A stretch of 64,000 nt of DNA from an uncultured Dehalococcoidia bacterium (GTDB lineage Bacteria > Chloroflexota > Dehalococcoidia > Lucifugimonadales > CATOSD01): NCBI GenBank assembly GCA_951812395.1, contig CATOSD010000002.1, positions 1,230,442-1,294,441 on the forward strand. The letters are read 5' to 3'. Positions 13,801 through 21,793 of this stretch are shown piece after piece. A model generated the notes under the pieces. The model saw only the letters and a list, made by a program, of their open reading frames with translations. It searched no databases and had not been told where the DNA came from. Position 1 is the first letter of the stretch, and every line of letters starts with the position of its first letter. The translations under genes and the position numbers were made by a program.

Positions 13801-16800
13801 CTCCTCCGCGCTGGCGTCGGCGATGGTGATTTCGGCGGTGTCGTCGTTGGTGATGGTGCCTGTGGCGACGGCGTCTGTGATGCTCACGTTTGCGGGCAGC
13901 GTGCCCGAAAGCGTGACGGTGAAGGTTTCGTCCGGCTCCACTACCGCGTCTTCAGTCGTCTGAACCGTGATGGTAGTCGTCGCGCCTGCAGCTGAGTTTG
14001 CTGGGAATGACACCATGCCGGCAGTCGTAGCGGTGTAGTCGCCGGGGGCCACCGCCGTCCCGTTCGCGGACGACCAGCCGAGCGTCACCAATTCAGACAC
14101 GGACGCGCTCAGGGTGACCACGAACCGGACACTGTCACCCTCCCCCGCGCTGCCGTCGGCGATGGATATGGAGGCGGTGTCGTCGTTGGTGATGGTGCCG
14201 GTCGCCTCATCGTCGGTGATGCTCACTCCGGCAAGCGCCGTGTTCGTAGCAATCGTTACGGTGAATCTCTCGTCGGGCTCCACCACCGTGTCCTCAGTCG
14301 TTTGAACCGTGATAGTCGTTGTGGCGCCGTGGGCTGAGTTGGCGGGGAAGGACACGGTTCCGGTGGTTGTGGCGAAGTCGTCGGTCGCCGCCGGATCGAC
14401 CGTGCCGCCGGTGACGGTCCAGGTGAGGCTCACCGCCTGAGAGGTAGTCGTGCTCAGCGTGACGACAAATTGCGCGGACTCCCCCTCATTGACAGCCGTC
14501 GCGTTGGCGATGGTGATTTCGGCGGTGTCGTCGTTGGTGATGTTGCCGGTGGCCACGGTGTCAGTGATGCTCACGTCTGCGGGCAGCGTGCCAGAAAGCG
14601 TGACAGTGAAGGTCTCGGCGGGTTCCACCACCGTGTCCTCAGTCGTCTGAACCGTGATGGTAGTCGTCGCGCCTGCATCTGAGTTTGCCGGGAATGACAC
14701 CATGCCGGAAGTCGTAGCGGTGTAGTCGCCGGGGGCCACCGCCGTCCCGTTCGTGGTCGACCAGTCGAGCGTCACCACTTCAGACACGGACGCGCTCAGG
14801 GTGACCACAAACCGGACACTGTCGCCCTCCTCCGCGCTGGCGTCAGCGATGGATACAGAGGCGGTGTCGTCATTGGTGATTGTGCCGGTGGCCACGGCGT
14901 CAGTGACGCTCACGTCTGCGGGCAGCGTGCCCGAAAGCGTGACAGTGAAGGTCTCGGCGGGTTCCACCACCGTGTCCTCAGTCGTCTGAACCGTGATGGT
15001 AGTCGTCGCGCCTGCATCTGAGTTTGCTGGGAAGGACACCATGCCGGCAGTCGTAGCGGTGTAGTCGCCGGGGGCCGCCGCCGTCCCGTTCGCGGTCGAC
15101 CAGCCGAGCGTCACCAATTCAGACACGGACGCGCTCAGGGTGACCACGAACCGGACACTGTCGCCCTCCCCCGCGCTGCCGTCGGTGATGGATATGGAGG
15201 CGGTGTCGTCGTTGGTGATGGTGCCGGTCGCCTCATCGTCGGTGATGCTCACTCCGGCAAGCGCCGTGTTCGTAGCAATCGTTACGGTGAAGGTCTCGTC
15301 GGGCTCCACCACCGTGTCCTCAGTCGTCTGAACCGTGATAGTCGTCGTGGCGCCGTGGGCTGAGTTGGCGGGGAAGGACACGGTTCCGGTGGTTGTGGCG
15401 AAGTCGTCGGTCGCCGCCGGATCGACCGTGCCGCCGGTGACGGTCCAGGTGAGGCTCACCGCCTGAGAGGTAGTCGTGCTCAGCGTGACGACAAATTGCG
15501 CGGACTCCCCCTCATTGACAGCCGTCGCGTTGGCGATGGTGATTTCGGCGGTGTCGTCGTTGGTGATGTTGCCGGTGGCCACGGTGTCAGTGATGCTCAC
15601 GTCTGCGGGCAGCGTGCCCGAAAGCGTGACAGTGAAGGTCTCGGCGGGTTCCACCACCGTGTCCTCAGTCGTCTGAACCGTGATGGTAGTCGTCGCGCCT
15701 GCATCTGAGTTTGCCGGGAATGACACCATGCCGGAAGTCGTAGCGGTGTAGTCGCCGGGGGCCACCGCCGTCCCGTTCGTGGTCGACCAGTCGAGCGTCA
15801 CCACTTCAGACACGGACGCGCTCAGGGTGACCACGAACCGGACTCCCTCACCCTCCTCCGCGCTGGCGTCAGCGATGGTGATTTCGGCGGTGTCGTCGTT
15901 GGTGATGGTGCCTATGGCGACGGCGTCAGTGATGCTCACGTCTGCGGGCAGCGTGCCAGAAAGCGTGACAGTGAAGGTCTCGGCGGGTTCCACCACCGTG
16001 TCCTCAGTCGTCTGAACCGTGATGGTAGTCGTCGCGCCTGCATCTGAGTTTGCTGGGAATGACACCATGCCGGAAGTCGTAGCGGTGTAGTCGCCGGGGG
16101 CCACCGCCGTCCCGTTCGTGGTCGACCAGTCGAGCGTCACCAATTCAGACACGGACGCGCTCAGGGTGACCACGAACCGGACACTGTCGCCCTCCTCCGC
16201 GCTGGCGTCGGCGATGGATATGGAGGCGGTGTCGTCGTTGGCTATTGTGCCGGTCGCCTCATCGTCGGTGATGCTCACTCCGGCAAGCGCCGTGTTCGTA
16301 GCAATCGTCACGATGAAGGTTTCGTCGGGTTCCACCACCGTATCCTCGACCGTCTGGACCACGATAGTCGTCGTGGCGCCGTTGGGGGAGTTGGCCGGGA
16401 AGGACACGGTTCCGGTGGTTCTTGCGAAGTCGTCGGTCGCCGCCGGATCGGTCGTGCCACCGGTGACGGTCCAGGTGAGGCTCACCTCCTGAGAGGTAGT
16501 CGTGCTCAGCGTGACGACAAATTGCGCGGACTCCCCCTCATTGACAGCCGTCGCGTTGGCGATGGTGATTTCGGCGGTGTCGTCGTTGGTGATGTTGCCG
16601 GTGGCCACGGTGTCAGTGATGCTCACGTCTGCGGGCAGCGTGCCCGAAAGCGTGACAGTGAAGGTCTCGGCGGGTTCCACCACCGTGTCCTCGACCGTCT
16701 GGACTGCGATGGTGGTCGTGGCGCCATGGGCGGAGTTGGCCGGGAACGACACGGTTCCGGTGGTTGTGGCGAAGTCGTCTGCCGCCGCCGGATCGATTGT

Positions 16801-17442
16801 GCCGCCAGTAACGGTCCAGGTAAGGCTCACCTCCTGAGAGGTAGTCGTGCTCAGCGTTACAACAAATTGCGCGGACTCCCCCTCATTGACAGCCGTCGCG
16901 TTGGCGATGGTGATTTCGGCGGTGTCGTCGTTGGTTATTGTCCCGGTCGCCTCATCATCGGTGATGCTCACCCCTGTAAGCGCCGTGCTCGTTGCAATCG
17001 TCACGGTGAAGCTCTCGTCAGGCTCCACCACCGCGTCGTCGACCGTCTCGATAGTTATGGTCGTGGTGGCGCCGGGGGCAGAGTTGGCCGCGAACGACAC
17101 GGTGCCGGTGGTTGTTGCGAAGTCGTCGGTCGCCGCCGGATCGGTCGTGCCACCGGCGACGGTCCAGTCGAGGCTCACCGTCTGAGAGGTAGTCGTGCTC
17201 AGCGTTACAACAAATTGCGCGGACTCCCCCTCATTGACGGCCGTCGCGTCGGCGATGGATATCTCGACGGTGCTCTGCGCGAGTGCCGACGGCACGGGCG
17301 AAAGTGTCAGATGAGCCAGAAGCACGATGGCGACCAGCGCGCAGGCCAGCGCTAGCGTACCCAGCGCTACCGTGCGAAGTGGACTAGACGCCATATCAAT
17401 CTTCACGTCCTGAAAAGTCATTCTCCCCAACCGCGGCCTCAT
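1849..17442 (-). CDS. Giant Calx-beta repeat surface protein (5197 aa, 44 repeats)
   Basis: This is a very long exported protein, probably a calcium-binding adhesin or surface fibre. An N-terminal hydrophobic segment (about residues 24-45) ends in a signal-peptidase-like site ALA-QS near residue 55. Then come 44 tandem Calx-beta domains of 111-116 residues, each with an acidic EDxxxEPxExF strand and a GTITNDDTA-like end. About 190 residues rich in TPTPTP follow, then a charged spacer, one membrane helix and a final RRR, so the C-terminus is probably membrane-anchored and the repeats held outside. Repeats fall in three zones: 116-residue NATAVNEGES types mixed with ASVSE types (1-11), STTTSQ types (12-31) and ASVSEDS types (32-43). 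The start at 17442 has AAGGA about 8 nt upstream; internal ATGs at residues 8 and 17 are alternatives. No enzymatic domain was seen. Ligand and binding partner are unknown. Confidence 0.92.
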   Translation of the reverse strand: MRPRLGRMTFQDVKIDMASSPLRTVALGTLALACALVAIVLLAHLTLSPVPSALAQSTVEISIADATAVNEGESAQFVVTLSTTTSQTVSLDWTVAGGTTDPAATDDFATTTGTVSFAANSAPGATTTITIETVDDAVVEPDESFTVTIATSTALTGVSITDDEATGTITNDDTAEITIANATAVNEGESAQFVVTLSTTTSQEVSLTWTVTGGTIDPAAADDFATTTGTVSFPANSAHGATTTIAVQTVEDTVVEPAETFTVTLSGTLPADVSITDTVATGNITNDDTAEITIANATAVNEGESAQFVVTLSTTTSQEVSLTWTVTGGTTDPAATDDFARTTGTVSFPANSPNGATTTIVVQTVEDTVVEPDETFIVTIATNTALAGVSITDDEATGTIANDDTASISIADASAEEGDSVRFVVTLSASVSELVTLDWSTTNGTAVAPGDYTATTSGMVSFPANSDAGATTTITVQTTEDTVVEPAETFTVTLSGTLPADVSITDAVAIGTITNDDTAEITIADASAEEGEGVRFVVTLSASVSEVVTLDWSTTNGTAVAPGDYTATTSGMVSFPANSDAGATTTITVQTTEDTVVEPAETFTVTLSGTLPADVSITDTVATGNITNDDTAEITIANATAVNEGESAQFVVTLSTTTSQAVSLTWTVTGGTVDPAATDDFATTTGTVSFPANSAHGATTTITVQTTEDTVVEPDETFTVTIATNTALAGVSITDDEATGTITNDDTASISITDGSAGEGDSVRFVVTLSASVSELVTLGWSTANGTAAAPGDYTATTAGMVSFPANSDAGATTTITVQTTEDTVVEPAETFTVTLSGTLPADVSVTDAVATGTITNDDTASVSIADASAEEGDSVRFVVTLSASVSEVVTLDWSTTNGTAVAPGDYTATTSGMVSFPANSDAGATTTITVQTTEDTVVEPAETFTVTLSGTLPADVSITDTVATGNITNDDTAEITIANATAVNEGESAQFVVTLSTTTSQAVSLTWTVTGGTVDPAATDDFATTTGTVSFPANSAHGATTTITVQTTEDTVVEPDERFTVTIATNTALAGVSITDDEATGTITNDDTASISIADGSAGEGDSVRFVVTLSASVSELVTLGWSSANGTAVAPGDYTATTAGMVSFPANSAAGATTTITVQTTEDAVVEPDETFTVTLSGTLPANVSITDAVATGTITNDDTAEITIADASAEEGDGVRFVVTLSASVSEVVTLDWSTTNGTAVAPGDYTATTSGMVSFPANSAAGATTTITVQTTEDTVVEPAETFTVTLSGTLPADVSITDAVATGTVTNDDTASVSIADASAEEGEGVRFVVTLSASVSEVVTLDWSTTNGTAVAPGDYTATTSGMVAFPANSDAGATTTITVQTTEDAVVEPDETFTVTLSGTLPANVSITDAVATGTITNDDTASISIADASAEEGDGVQFIVTLSTTTSQAVSVNWSTATGTAATGDFTASSRTVSFPADSAHGATTTITVQTTEDTVVEPDETFTVTLSGTLPANVSISDAVATGTITNDDTAEISIADASAEEGDGVRFIVTLSTTTSQAVSLNWSTAAGTAATGDFTASSGSVSFPANSAHGATTTITVQTTEDAVVEPDETFTVTLSGTLPADVSISDAVATGTITNDDTASISIADASAEEGDGVRFVVTLSTTTSQAVSLNWSTAAGTAATGDYTASSGSVSFPANSAHGATTTITVQTTEDAVVEPDETFTVTLSGTLPADVSISDAVATGTITNDDTAEISIADASAEEGDGARFIVTLSTTTSQAVSLNWATATGTAATGDFTTATGTVSFPANSAHGATTTITVQTTEDTVVEPDETFTVTLSGTLPANVSITDAVATGTVTNDDTASISIADASAEEGEGVRFVVTLSTTTSQAVSLNWSTATGTAAAGDFTTASSGSVSFPANSAHGATTTITVQTTEDAVVEPDETFTVTLSGTLPADVSITDAVAIGTIINDDTAEISIADASAEEGDGARFIVTLSTTTSQAVSLNWATATGTAATGDFTTATGTVSFPANSAHGATTTITVQTTEDAVVEPDETFTVTLSGTLPANVSITDAVATGTVTNDDTASISITDASAEEGEGVRFVVTLSTTTSQAVSLNWSTATGTAAAGDFTTATGTVSFAANSAAGATTTITVQTTEDAVVEPAETFTVTLSGTLPADVSISDAVATGTITNDDTASISIADASAEESDSVRFVVTLSAPVSEEVMLGWSTTNGTASTGDFTTATGTVSFAANSAHGATTTITVQTTEDTVVEPAETFTVTLSGTLPANVSISDAVATGTITNDDTAEISIADASAEEGDGVRFIVTLSTTTSQAVSLNWSTATGTAAAGDFTTATGTVSFAANSAAGATTTITVQTTEDAVVEPAETFTVTLSGTLPANVSITDAVATGTVTNDDTASISIADASAEEGDGARFIVTLSTTTSQAVSLNWATATGTAATGDYTTATGSVSFPANSAHGATTTITVQTTEDTVVEPDETFTVTLLGTLPANVSISDAVATGTITNDDTAEISIADASAEESDSVRFIVTLSTTTSQAVSVNWSTATGTAATGDFTASSGSVSFPANSAHGATTTITVQTTEDTVVEPDETFTVTLSGTLPANVSISDAVATGTITNDDTAEISIADASAEEGDGVRFVVTLSTTTSQAVSLNWSTATGTAAAGDFTTATGTVSFAANSAAGVTTTITVQTTEDAVVEPDETFTVTLSGTLPANVSISDAVATGTITNDDTASISIADASAEEGDSVRFVVTLSTTTSQAVSLNWATATGTAATGDYTTATGTVSFPANSAHGATTTITVQTTEDTVVEPDETFTVTLSGTLPADVSITDAVATGTITNDDTASISIADASAEEGDSVRFIVTLSTTTSQAVSLNWSTATGTAAAVDFTSATGTVSFPANSAHGATTTITVQTTEDAVVEPAETFTVTLSGTLPADVSISDAVATGTITNDDSASISIADASAEEGDSVRFIVTLSTTTSQAVTLNWSTATGTAAAVDFTSATGTVSFPANSAHGATTTITVQTTEDTVVEPAETFTVTLSGTLPANVSISDAVATGTITNDDTASISIADASAEEGDSVRFVVTLSTTTSQAVSLNWATATGTAATGDYTTATGTVSFPANSAHGATTTITVQTTEDTVVEPDETFTVTLSGTLPADVSITDAVATGTITNDDTASISIADASAEEGDSVRFIVTLSTTTSQAVSLNWSTATGTAAAVDFTSATGTVSFPANSAHGATTTITVQTTEDAVVEPAETFTVTLSGTLPADVSISDAVATGTITNDDSASISIADASAEEGDSVRFIVTLSTTTSQAVTLNWSTATGTAAAVDFTSATGTVSFPANSAHGATTTITVQTTEDTVVEPAETFTVTLSGTLPANVSISDAVATGTITNDDTASIIVADASAEEGDSARFIVTLSASVSEDSNVTWSTMNGMATSTDFTASSGTVSFPANSPAGSTLTITVDTTEDAVVEPAETFTVTLSTSSLIAGVSISDAVATGTITNDDTASITVADASAEEGDSVTFVVTLSTTTSQAVTLNWSTATGTAAATDFTASSGTVSFPANSPAGSTMTITVQTTEDTVVEPAETFTVTLSGTLPANVSISDAVATGTITNDDTASITVADASAEEGDSARFIVTLNASVSEDSVVTWSTANGTATSTDFTASSGTVSFGAGSAAGTTMTITVDTTEDAVVEPAETFTVTLSTSSLIAGVSITDAVASGTITNDDTASITVADASAEEGDSARFIVTLSASVSEDSNVTWSTMNGTATSTDFTASSGTVSFPANSPAGSTLTITVDTTEDAVVEPAETFTVTLSTSSLIAGVSISDAVATGTITNDDTASITVADASAEEGDSAQFIVTLSASVSEDSNVTWSTMNGTAAATDFTASSGTVSFPANSPAGSTMTVTVDTTEDAVVEPAETFTVTLSTSSLIAGVSISEAVATGTITNDDTASMSIADASVEEGDSAQFIVTLSASVSEDSNVTWSTANGTAATGDYTAASGTVSFPANSPAGSTMTITVDTTEDAVVEPAETFTVTLSTSSLIAGVSISDAVATGTITNDDTASITVADASAEEGDSAQFIVTLSASVSEDSNVTWSTANGTAAAGDYTAASGTVSFPANSPAGSTMTVTVDTTEDAVVEPAETFTVTLSTSSLIAGVSISDGEATGSITNDDTAEISIADASAEEGDSAQFIVTLSASVSEDSNVTWSTANGTAATGDYTAASGTVSFPANSPAGATMTVTVDTTEDAVVEPAETFTVTLSTSSLIAGVSISDGEATGSITNDDTAFISIADASAEEGDSAQFIITLSASVSEDSNVTWSTANGTAATGDYTAASGTVSFPANSPAGATMTVTVDTTEDAVVEPAETFTVTLSTSSLIAGVSISDGEATGSITNDDTAFISIADASAEEGDSAQFIVTLSASVSEDSIITWSTANDTAATGDYTAASGTVSFPANSPAGATMTVTVDTTEDAVVEPAETFTVTLSTSSLIAGVSISDGEATGSITNDDTAFISIADASAEEGDSAQFIVTLSASVSEDSIITWSTANDTAATGDYTSTTARSASFPAGSAPGATMTITVDTTEDAVVEPAETFTVTLSTSSLIAGVSISDAVATGTITNDDTAAITITDASASEGDGVRLIVSLSASVSEDSIITWSTMNGTAAAGDYTAASGTVSFVANSAAGATMTITVDTTEDAVVEPAETFTVTLSTSSLPAGVSIDDAVAIGTITNDDTAAITITDANAEEGDSAQFIITLSASVSEDSVITWSTTNGTAAAGDYTAASGTVSFPANSPAGSTMTVTVDTTEDAVVEPAETFRVVLSESSLISGVSITDAEGTGSITNDDTASITITNASAWEGQEVQFIVTLSASVSEEVRFTWSITTGTAEADDYTATTTGTVSFPANSPAGSTMTITVDTFGDGISEPSETFTMTLSTSALSGTLLSGVMISDAVATGTIINDDTAPVEVRTPTPTPTPVPQLLLKPTPTMTPAPAHTPSPTPTSVSAAGTVPTSTRVPVLTRATPTPIPVAVVAATPTPSPTPLPTTSQSQAPTATPMRTMPPTPTPTPVLAVAATPMPSPTPSPTAAQTQTVTPTPSTALPAELSTPPGVTEPEQGQRVRSTLSQVGEAASRERLTLIVVLVPALILAGLAYVYLILRRR
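7246..9219 (-). repeat. Recent 999-bp tandem duplication of three Calx-beta domains
   Basis: The stretch from about 7246 to 8220 reappears from about 8245 to 9219 with an offset of exactly 999 bp (333 codons) and I saw no difference between the copies by eye. It corresponds to repeats 24-26 duplicated as 27-29. The identity is much higher than between other neighbouring repeats, which points to a recent unequal exchange or gene-conversion event. A short-read assembly could also mis-assemble here. Confidence 0.85.
13700..16780 (-). repeat. Three tandem 1026-bp higher-order units (three Calx-beta domains each)
   Basis: Matching blocks recur at exact 1026-bp steps, for example 14450, 15476 and 16502, and 13727, 14753 and 15779, and 14114 and 15140. 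Each unit encodes one 116-residue NATAVNEGES domain followed by two 113-residue domains (342 residues in all). Boundaries are approximate. The exact shared spacing shows expansion by three-domain blocks rather than by single domains. Confidence 0.85.
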
Positions 17443-17775
17443 CTATACATCCTTGCTGTCGCAACACTTGCCTTGCACTACAAGGGCCACACATCAAGAC
17501 TTCCGGAACTAACTTTACCACAAAAGGGGATGGCTTCGCGCGCCGCGCGAAAATTGTGAGCAGGGCAATCGCATACCAATTGCTCGGCTTCAAATCAGGC
17601 TTGCCCTCACATCTGAAGGCTCAAATCTGCCCCAGATTCGCGCAATCGAGTGCCACTTATGAGATGTAAATCCCCTAAGCTGGCTCATAGACGCCAAGAG
17701 CGCACCTGATTTGTGTCAGCGCCGACCAAAAGTGGAGTAAGATGCGATAGCCCTGAAAATCGTGAGGCAAAAGTG

Positions 17776-17805
17776 TTGACACGCCTACTGGCGGTGGCAT
17801 AGAAT
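17776..17805 (+). promoter_or_regulatory. Sigma-70-type promoter of the 16S rRNA gene
   Basis: TTGACA at 17776-17781 and TAGAAT at 17800-17805 are separated by 18 nt. Transcription would start near 17812, just before the 5' arm of the rRNA processing stem. Confidence 0.7.
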
Positions 17806-17836
17806 AGGATATCCACCCCCAAGAGCGGTGGCGGCA

Positions 17837-17864
17837 CCTTAACAATTGGATAGTGGAAGGAAAC
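17837..17864 (+). other. 5' arm of the 16S precursor processing stem
   Basis: These 28 bases are complementary to 19581-19608 at 27 of 28 positions (one A-C mismatch). Long stems that bracket 16S rRNA are the known RNase III substrate in bacterial rRNA maturation. The stem closes on the 16S gene alone. Confidence 0.85.
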
Positions 17865-17866
17865 AA

Positions 17867-19384
<1,518 letters not shown>

Positions 19385-19580
19385 GGGAGAACCTCCAATA
19401 CCCGAACGCCCGGTTCACTCCGGTCCGAGGGCAAAACGGAGATACTCCTAGGTCGATCGGTGGGTGGGGCGCCAAGGAAATCGAGTCGAGCCGGATCTGC
19501 ATCTTGCAGAGGAGCTCCTCTGAGATCCGAAGCGTCTCCCTGAGAAAGCCCGCCGTTCACTCACATAGCACAACTCTAAT

Positions 19581-19608
19581 GTTTCCTTCCACTATCCAAC
19601 TGTTAAGG
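19581..19608 (+). other. 3' arm of the 16S precursor processing stem
   Basis: It pairs with 17837-17864 over 28 bp with one mismatch. It lies 200 nt after the mature 16S 3' end and before the terminator, so tRNA-Ala is outside the processed unit. Confidence 0.85.
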
Positions 19609-19618
19609 CGCAAGCCCA

Positions 19619-19650
19619 GGGGCCGGCCTCCAAGTCGGCCCCTTGCTTTG
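19619..19650 (+). terminator. Intrinsic terminator after 16S rRNA
   Basis: GGGGCCG (19619-19625) pairs with CGGCCCC (19636-19642) and is followed by TTGCTTT. It fits a Rho-independent terminator that ends the 16S transcript before tRNA-Ala. Confidence 0.65.
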
Positions 19651-19843
19651 CCCGCCGCCAGAGGCCAACAGCCAATAATCCCATCTCCCTCGCGGGGGAA
19701 AGGTTAGGGGGTGCCTCCGCGCCGCAGAGCCTTGATTTCTCAATACCTATCCCTGGTCTCAGACCCTCGCAGCTAGAAGAGCCCGCCCTGAGACTGTCGA
19801 ACGGTAAGAATGGGGGTGATGGGGTGCAAGGCGGCCACACTAC

Positions 19844-19919
19844 GGGGCTGTAGCTCATCAGGGAGAGCGCCTGCTTTGCAAGCAGGAGGTAGGGGGTTCG
19901 AGTCCCCCCAGCTCCACCA
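19844..19919 (+). tRNA. tRNA-Ala (anticodon UGC)
   Basis: A 76-nt cloverleaf can be drawn. The acceptor stem GGGGCTG pairs with CAGCTCC, with one G-U pair. The anticodon arm is CCTGC-TTTGCAA-GCAGG with anticodon TGC. The T arm is GGGGG-TTCGAGT-CCCCC, and the CCA end is encoded. tRNA-Ala(UGC) is commonly in the 16S-23S spacer; here it follows the 16S gene but after a terminator, and no 23S follows. The 193 nt before it hold one copy of the dispersed repeat family at about 19672-19710. Confidence 0.96.
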
Positions 19920-20350
19920 TGAGCTTGTCGGATTCAAGAAACTCCACTTCGAGGTTAGTGTCGGAAATTTTGATCGGACCATTGGCTCGACCTCACCCGG
20001 GCTAAATCTCGCGAGGGGGCGCTCCGGGGCACCCATGATAGCGAGATTGACTTCCTGCGGTGTGGGACGAATCCCGGCAAAATTCCAAGGTGCCGACGGG
20101 ATGACGGCACTACGCGTGGGACCGGTCGCGGCATAGCCCGTATGCCGGGGATGAAGGCTCCCACAGTCTACTGCACCCGGGGGCAGCTTGTTGGGGTGGC
20201 TTGCCACGCCCGGGCGTCCCGAAGCGATCGAGTAGACTGCGGATCTGGTCACCGCGAGGTGAGGCTAGGGCATCGCCGCCCGCACCGGCTACGCAATGAG
20301 ATCGACCCCCTCCCCGCAATTCGACCAAACCCTGCCTGGAGCTGGTTGAC
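19920..20350 (+). other. Intergenic region without a recognised gene
   Basis: No convincing reading frame was seen. A 9-bp inverted repeat (CAGTCTACT at 20164-20172 and AGTAGACTG at 20231-20239) encloses smaller GC-rich hairpins, so a structured RNA or a recombination remnant is possible. I did not recognise RNase P RNA, tmRNA or SRP RNA motifs. Confidence 0.4.
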
Positions 20351-21202
20351 ATGGAGACTAAGAAGAAACGGAACCACATGCAGGAGATTTACGTCAGGGA
20401 GGCGATGTGCGAAGAGATCTTCGCTACGAGGATCTCGGAGCAAGGGGCAGAGGGAGTCCTCGAAACTCTAGGAGAGTTGCTCTGGTGGCTGGACGGCATC
20501 GCTTCATGTAGATGGGGGTGCAGGGAAGGAGATCATGAGGAGGAGCATCTCCTGGGTCGAATTTCAGCAAATGCCGCTGCCGCTCTTCTCCTGGTCAGAA
20601 GGGGTTACCTCGATCCTGCCTCCGGAGTATTCAGGCAGTTAGCCGAAACGAGAAACCTGTTGGACCTCTTCACGCATTCCAGCAGTGACTATCAGGCGTG
20701 GCTAAGTGCGGATGAGCGCGCAAGGAAGGACCGATACAGCGCCTTCAACGTCAGGCTCAAGCTGGAGATGCTCAGTGTCGACCCTGTCATGGGAGAGGAC
20801 GCGTACAAAGTGCTTAGCAAGTACGGTGCGCATCCAGGCCCAGGTGCTGAACCTCGCCCCCATGATTCACCAGAAGAGCCGACGGTTGGGACAGCTTATC
20901 GGCCCGCCGTAGGTCTTTCCTTCACTGTCGCGGTAGCGAGTGTGGTCGTCGGAGCATTGCTTTTCGGCAGCAAATTGGTGACTCAGGCCGATGTGAAGCG
21001 GGATATTCTCAACGCAGTCATCGCGGCTAATGAGGAGCTCCGTGGGATAGACTTGGATGTTCTCAGGGAGGAATCTACATTAGTTCTTCAACCGCCAAGC
21101 ATCGAGGTGATTGTGGAGACACACAAGGACATGGATGATAGCGCGCCGGATGCGACCGACACTTCCAGCCATGAAAACGACGGTCGATTGGGCCGTCACT
21201 AG
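20351..21202 (+). CDS. Hypothetical protein with one membrane helix
   Basis: A 283-residue protein that I do not recognise. The first 150 residues are helical, with a stretch around residues 75-105 (AAALLLVRRGYLDPASGVFR followed by QLAETRNL) similar in style to uncharacterised helical proteins with a central R-x-L-x-E/R motif. A Pro-rich linker follows at about 160-185, a hydrophobic helix at about 188-207, and an acidic tail. The ATG at 20351 has TGGAG about 9 nt upstream; ATG 20378 is an alternative. It stands alone between tRNA-Ala and the MITE. Codon use is less GC-biased than in the core genes, so horizontal origin is possible. Confidence 0.6.
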   Translation: METKKKRNHMQEIYVREAMCEEIFATRISEQGAEGVLETLGELLWWLDGIASCRWGCREGDHEEEHLLGRISANAAAALLLVRRGYLDPASGVFRQLAETRNLLDLFTHSSSDYQAWLSADERARKDRYSAFNVRLKLEMLSVDPVMGEDAYKVLSKYGAHPGPGAEPRPHDSPEEPTVGTAYRPAVGLSFTVAVASVVVGALLFGSKLVTQADVKRDILNAVIAANEELRGIDLDVLREESTLVLQPPSIEVIVETHKDMDDSAPDATDTSSHENDGRLGRH

Positions 21203-21462
21203 CTCGAACGGTGGGAGTGGCGATCTCTCTAGCGCCCAGCTGGAAGCCAGGAATCTCGTGTCGGTGCGACTAGGACACCCTTTGCGCCCTGCTGGCCAAT
21301 CGAGCCATGTTGCTGCTCGCTGAGGGCGTCGGGCGCTTTGCAGGTGTGCTAAGACACATTTCTAAGATGGTGCCATCTACCGTCCACCTCGGCCCACCAA
21401 GGAGGAGTACTTTCAACAAGGCCTCCCACCGAAGAGTTCGCAGAACAGTAAACTCTGCTCCA

Positions 21463-21607
21463 GAGCCTGTGTCAGATTACTAGGTGCGCGAGGAATCATC
21501 CTTCCCACGCAAGCGGAAACCCGCCCTAAACCCTGCTTCCCGCATAACCAGGAACCTATGGGCGGAGGTCTCCATGTGTTGTCCGCCTAGTAATCTGAAA
21601 CAGGCTC
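21463..21607. mobile_element. 145-bp MITE with 22-bp terminal inverted repeats and 10-bp target duplication
   Basis: The ends 21463-21484 and 21586-21607 are inverted repeats matching at 21 of 22 positions; the termini are GAGCCTG and CAGGCTC. The element is flanked on both sides by CTCTGCTCCA (21453-21462 and 21608-21617), a perfect 10-bp duplication. The 101-bp interior has no coding frame and contains a partial palindrome like the genome's dispersed repeats. A non-autonomous insertion mobilised by a transposase elsewhere is the natural reading. The rest of the gap 21203-21793 holds nothing I recognise. Confidence 0.8.
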
Positions 21608-21793
21608 CTCTGCTCCACCTAAACTTGACAAACCCAAGAACTTCCAAACTCAGGGCCATACTGTCGGGAAGTGGGACAACCCAGAATGTTACTTTGGTGT
21701 CAAGGAGCGTCCAGCGGGGAACAGATCCGCGTCTCCGAACGTATCATAGATATGGAATGAGCCCCGTTTGAACCCCTGAGAGGCTAAAGTCGC

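Larger units (their letters stand above)
2441..17274 (-). repeat. Array of 44 tandem Calx-beta domain repeats
   Basis: Counting the conserved NDDTA/NDDSA end of each domain gives 44 units. Unit length at DNA level is mostly 333-339 bp, with 348-bp units for the NATAVNEGES class near the N-terminus. Neighbouring units in the C-terminal zone (3.0-6.4 kb) differ by only a few bases per 336-bp period. The array is wholly in frame with no broken unit, so it is under selection as protein. Confidence 0.93.

Noticed and set aside
2441-17274. Regular repeats as a CRISPR array or satellite
   Set aside because: Period (about 336 bp) and full coding continuity show protein domain repeats.
16522-17355. 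277-residue plus-strand frame over the start of the Calx-beta gene
   Set aside because: Antisense frame with Gly/Arg-rich shadow composition.
19920-20350. RNase P RNA, tmRNA or SRP RNA after tRNA-Ala
   Set aside because: None of the conserved core motifs was found despite some hairpins.
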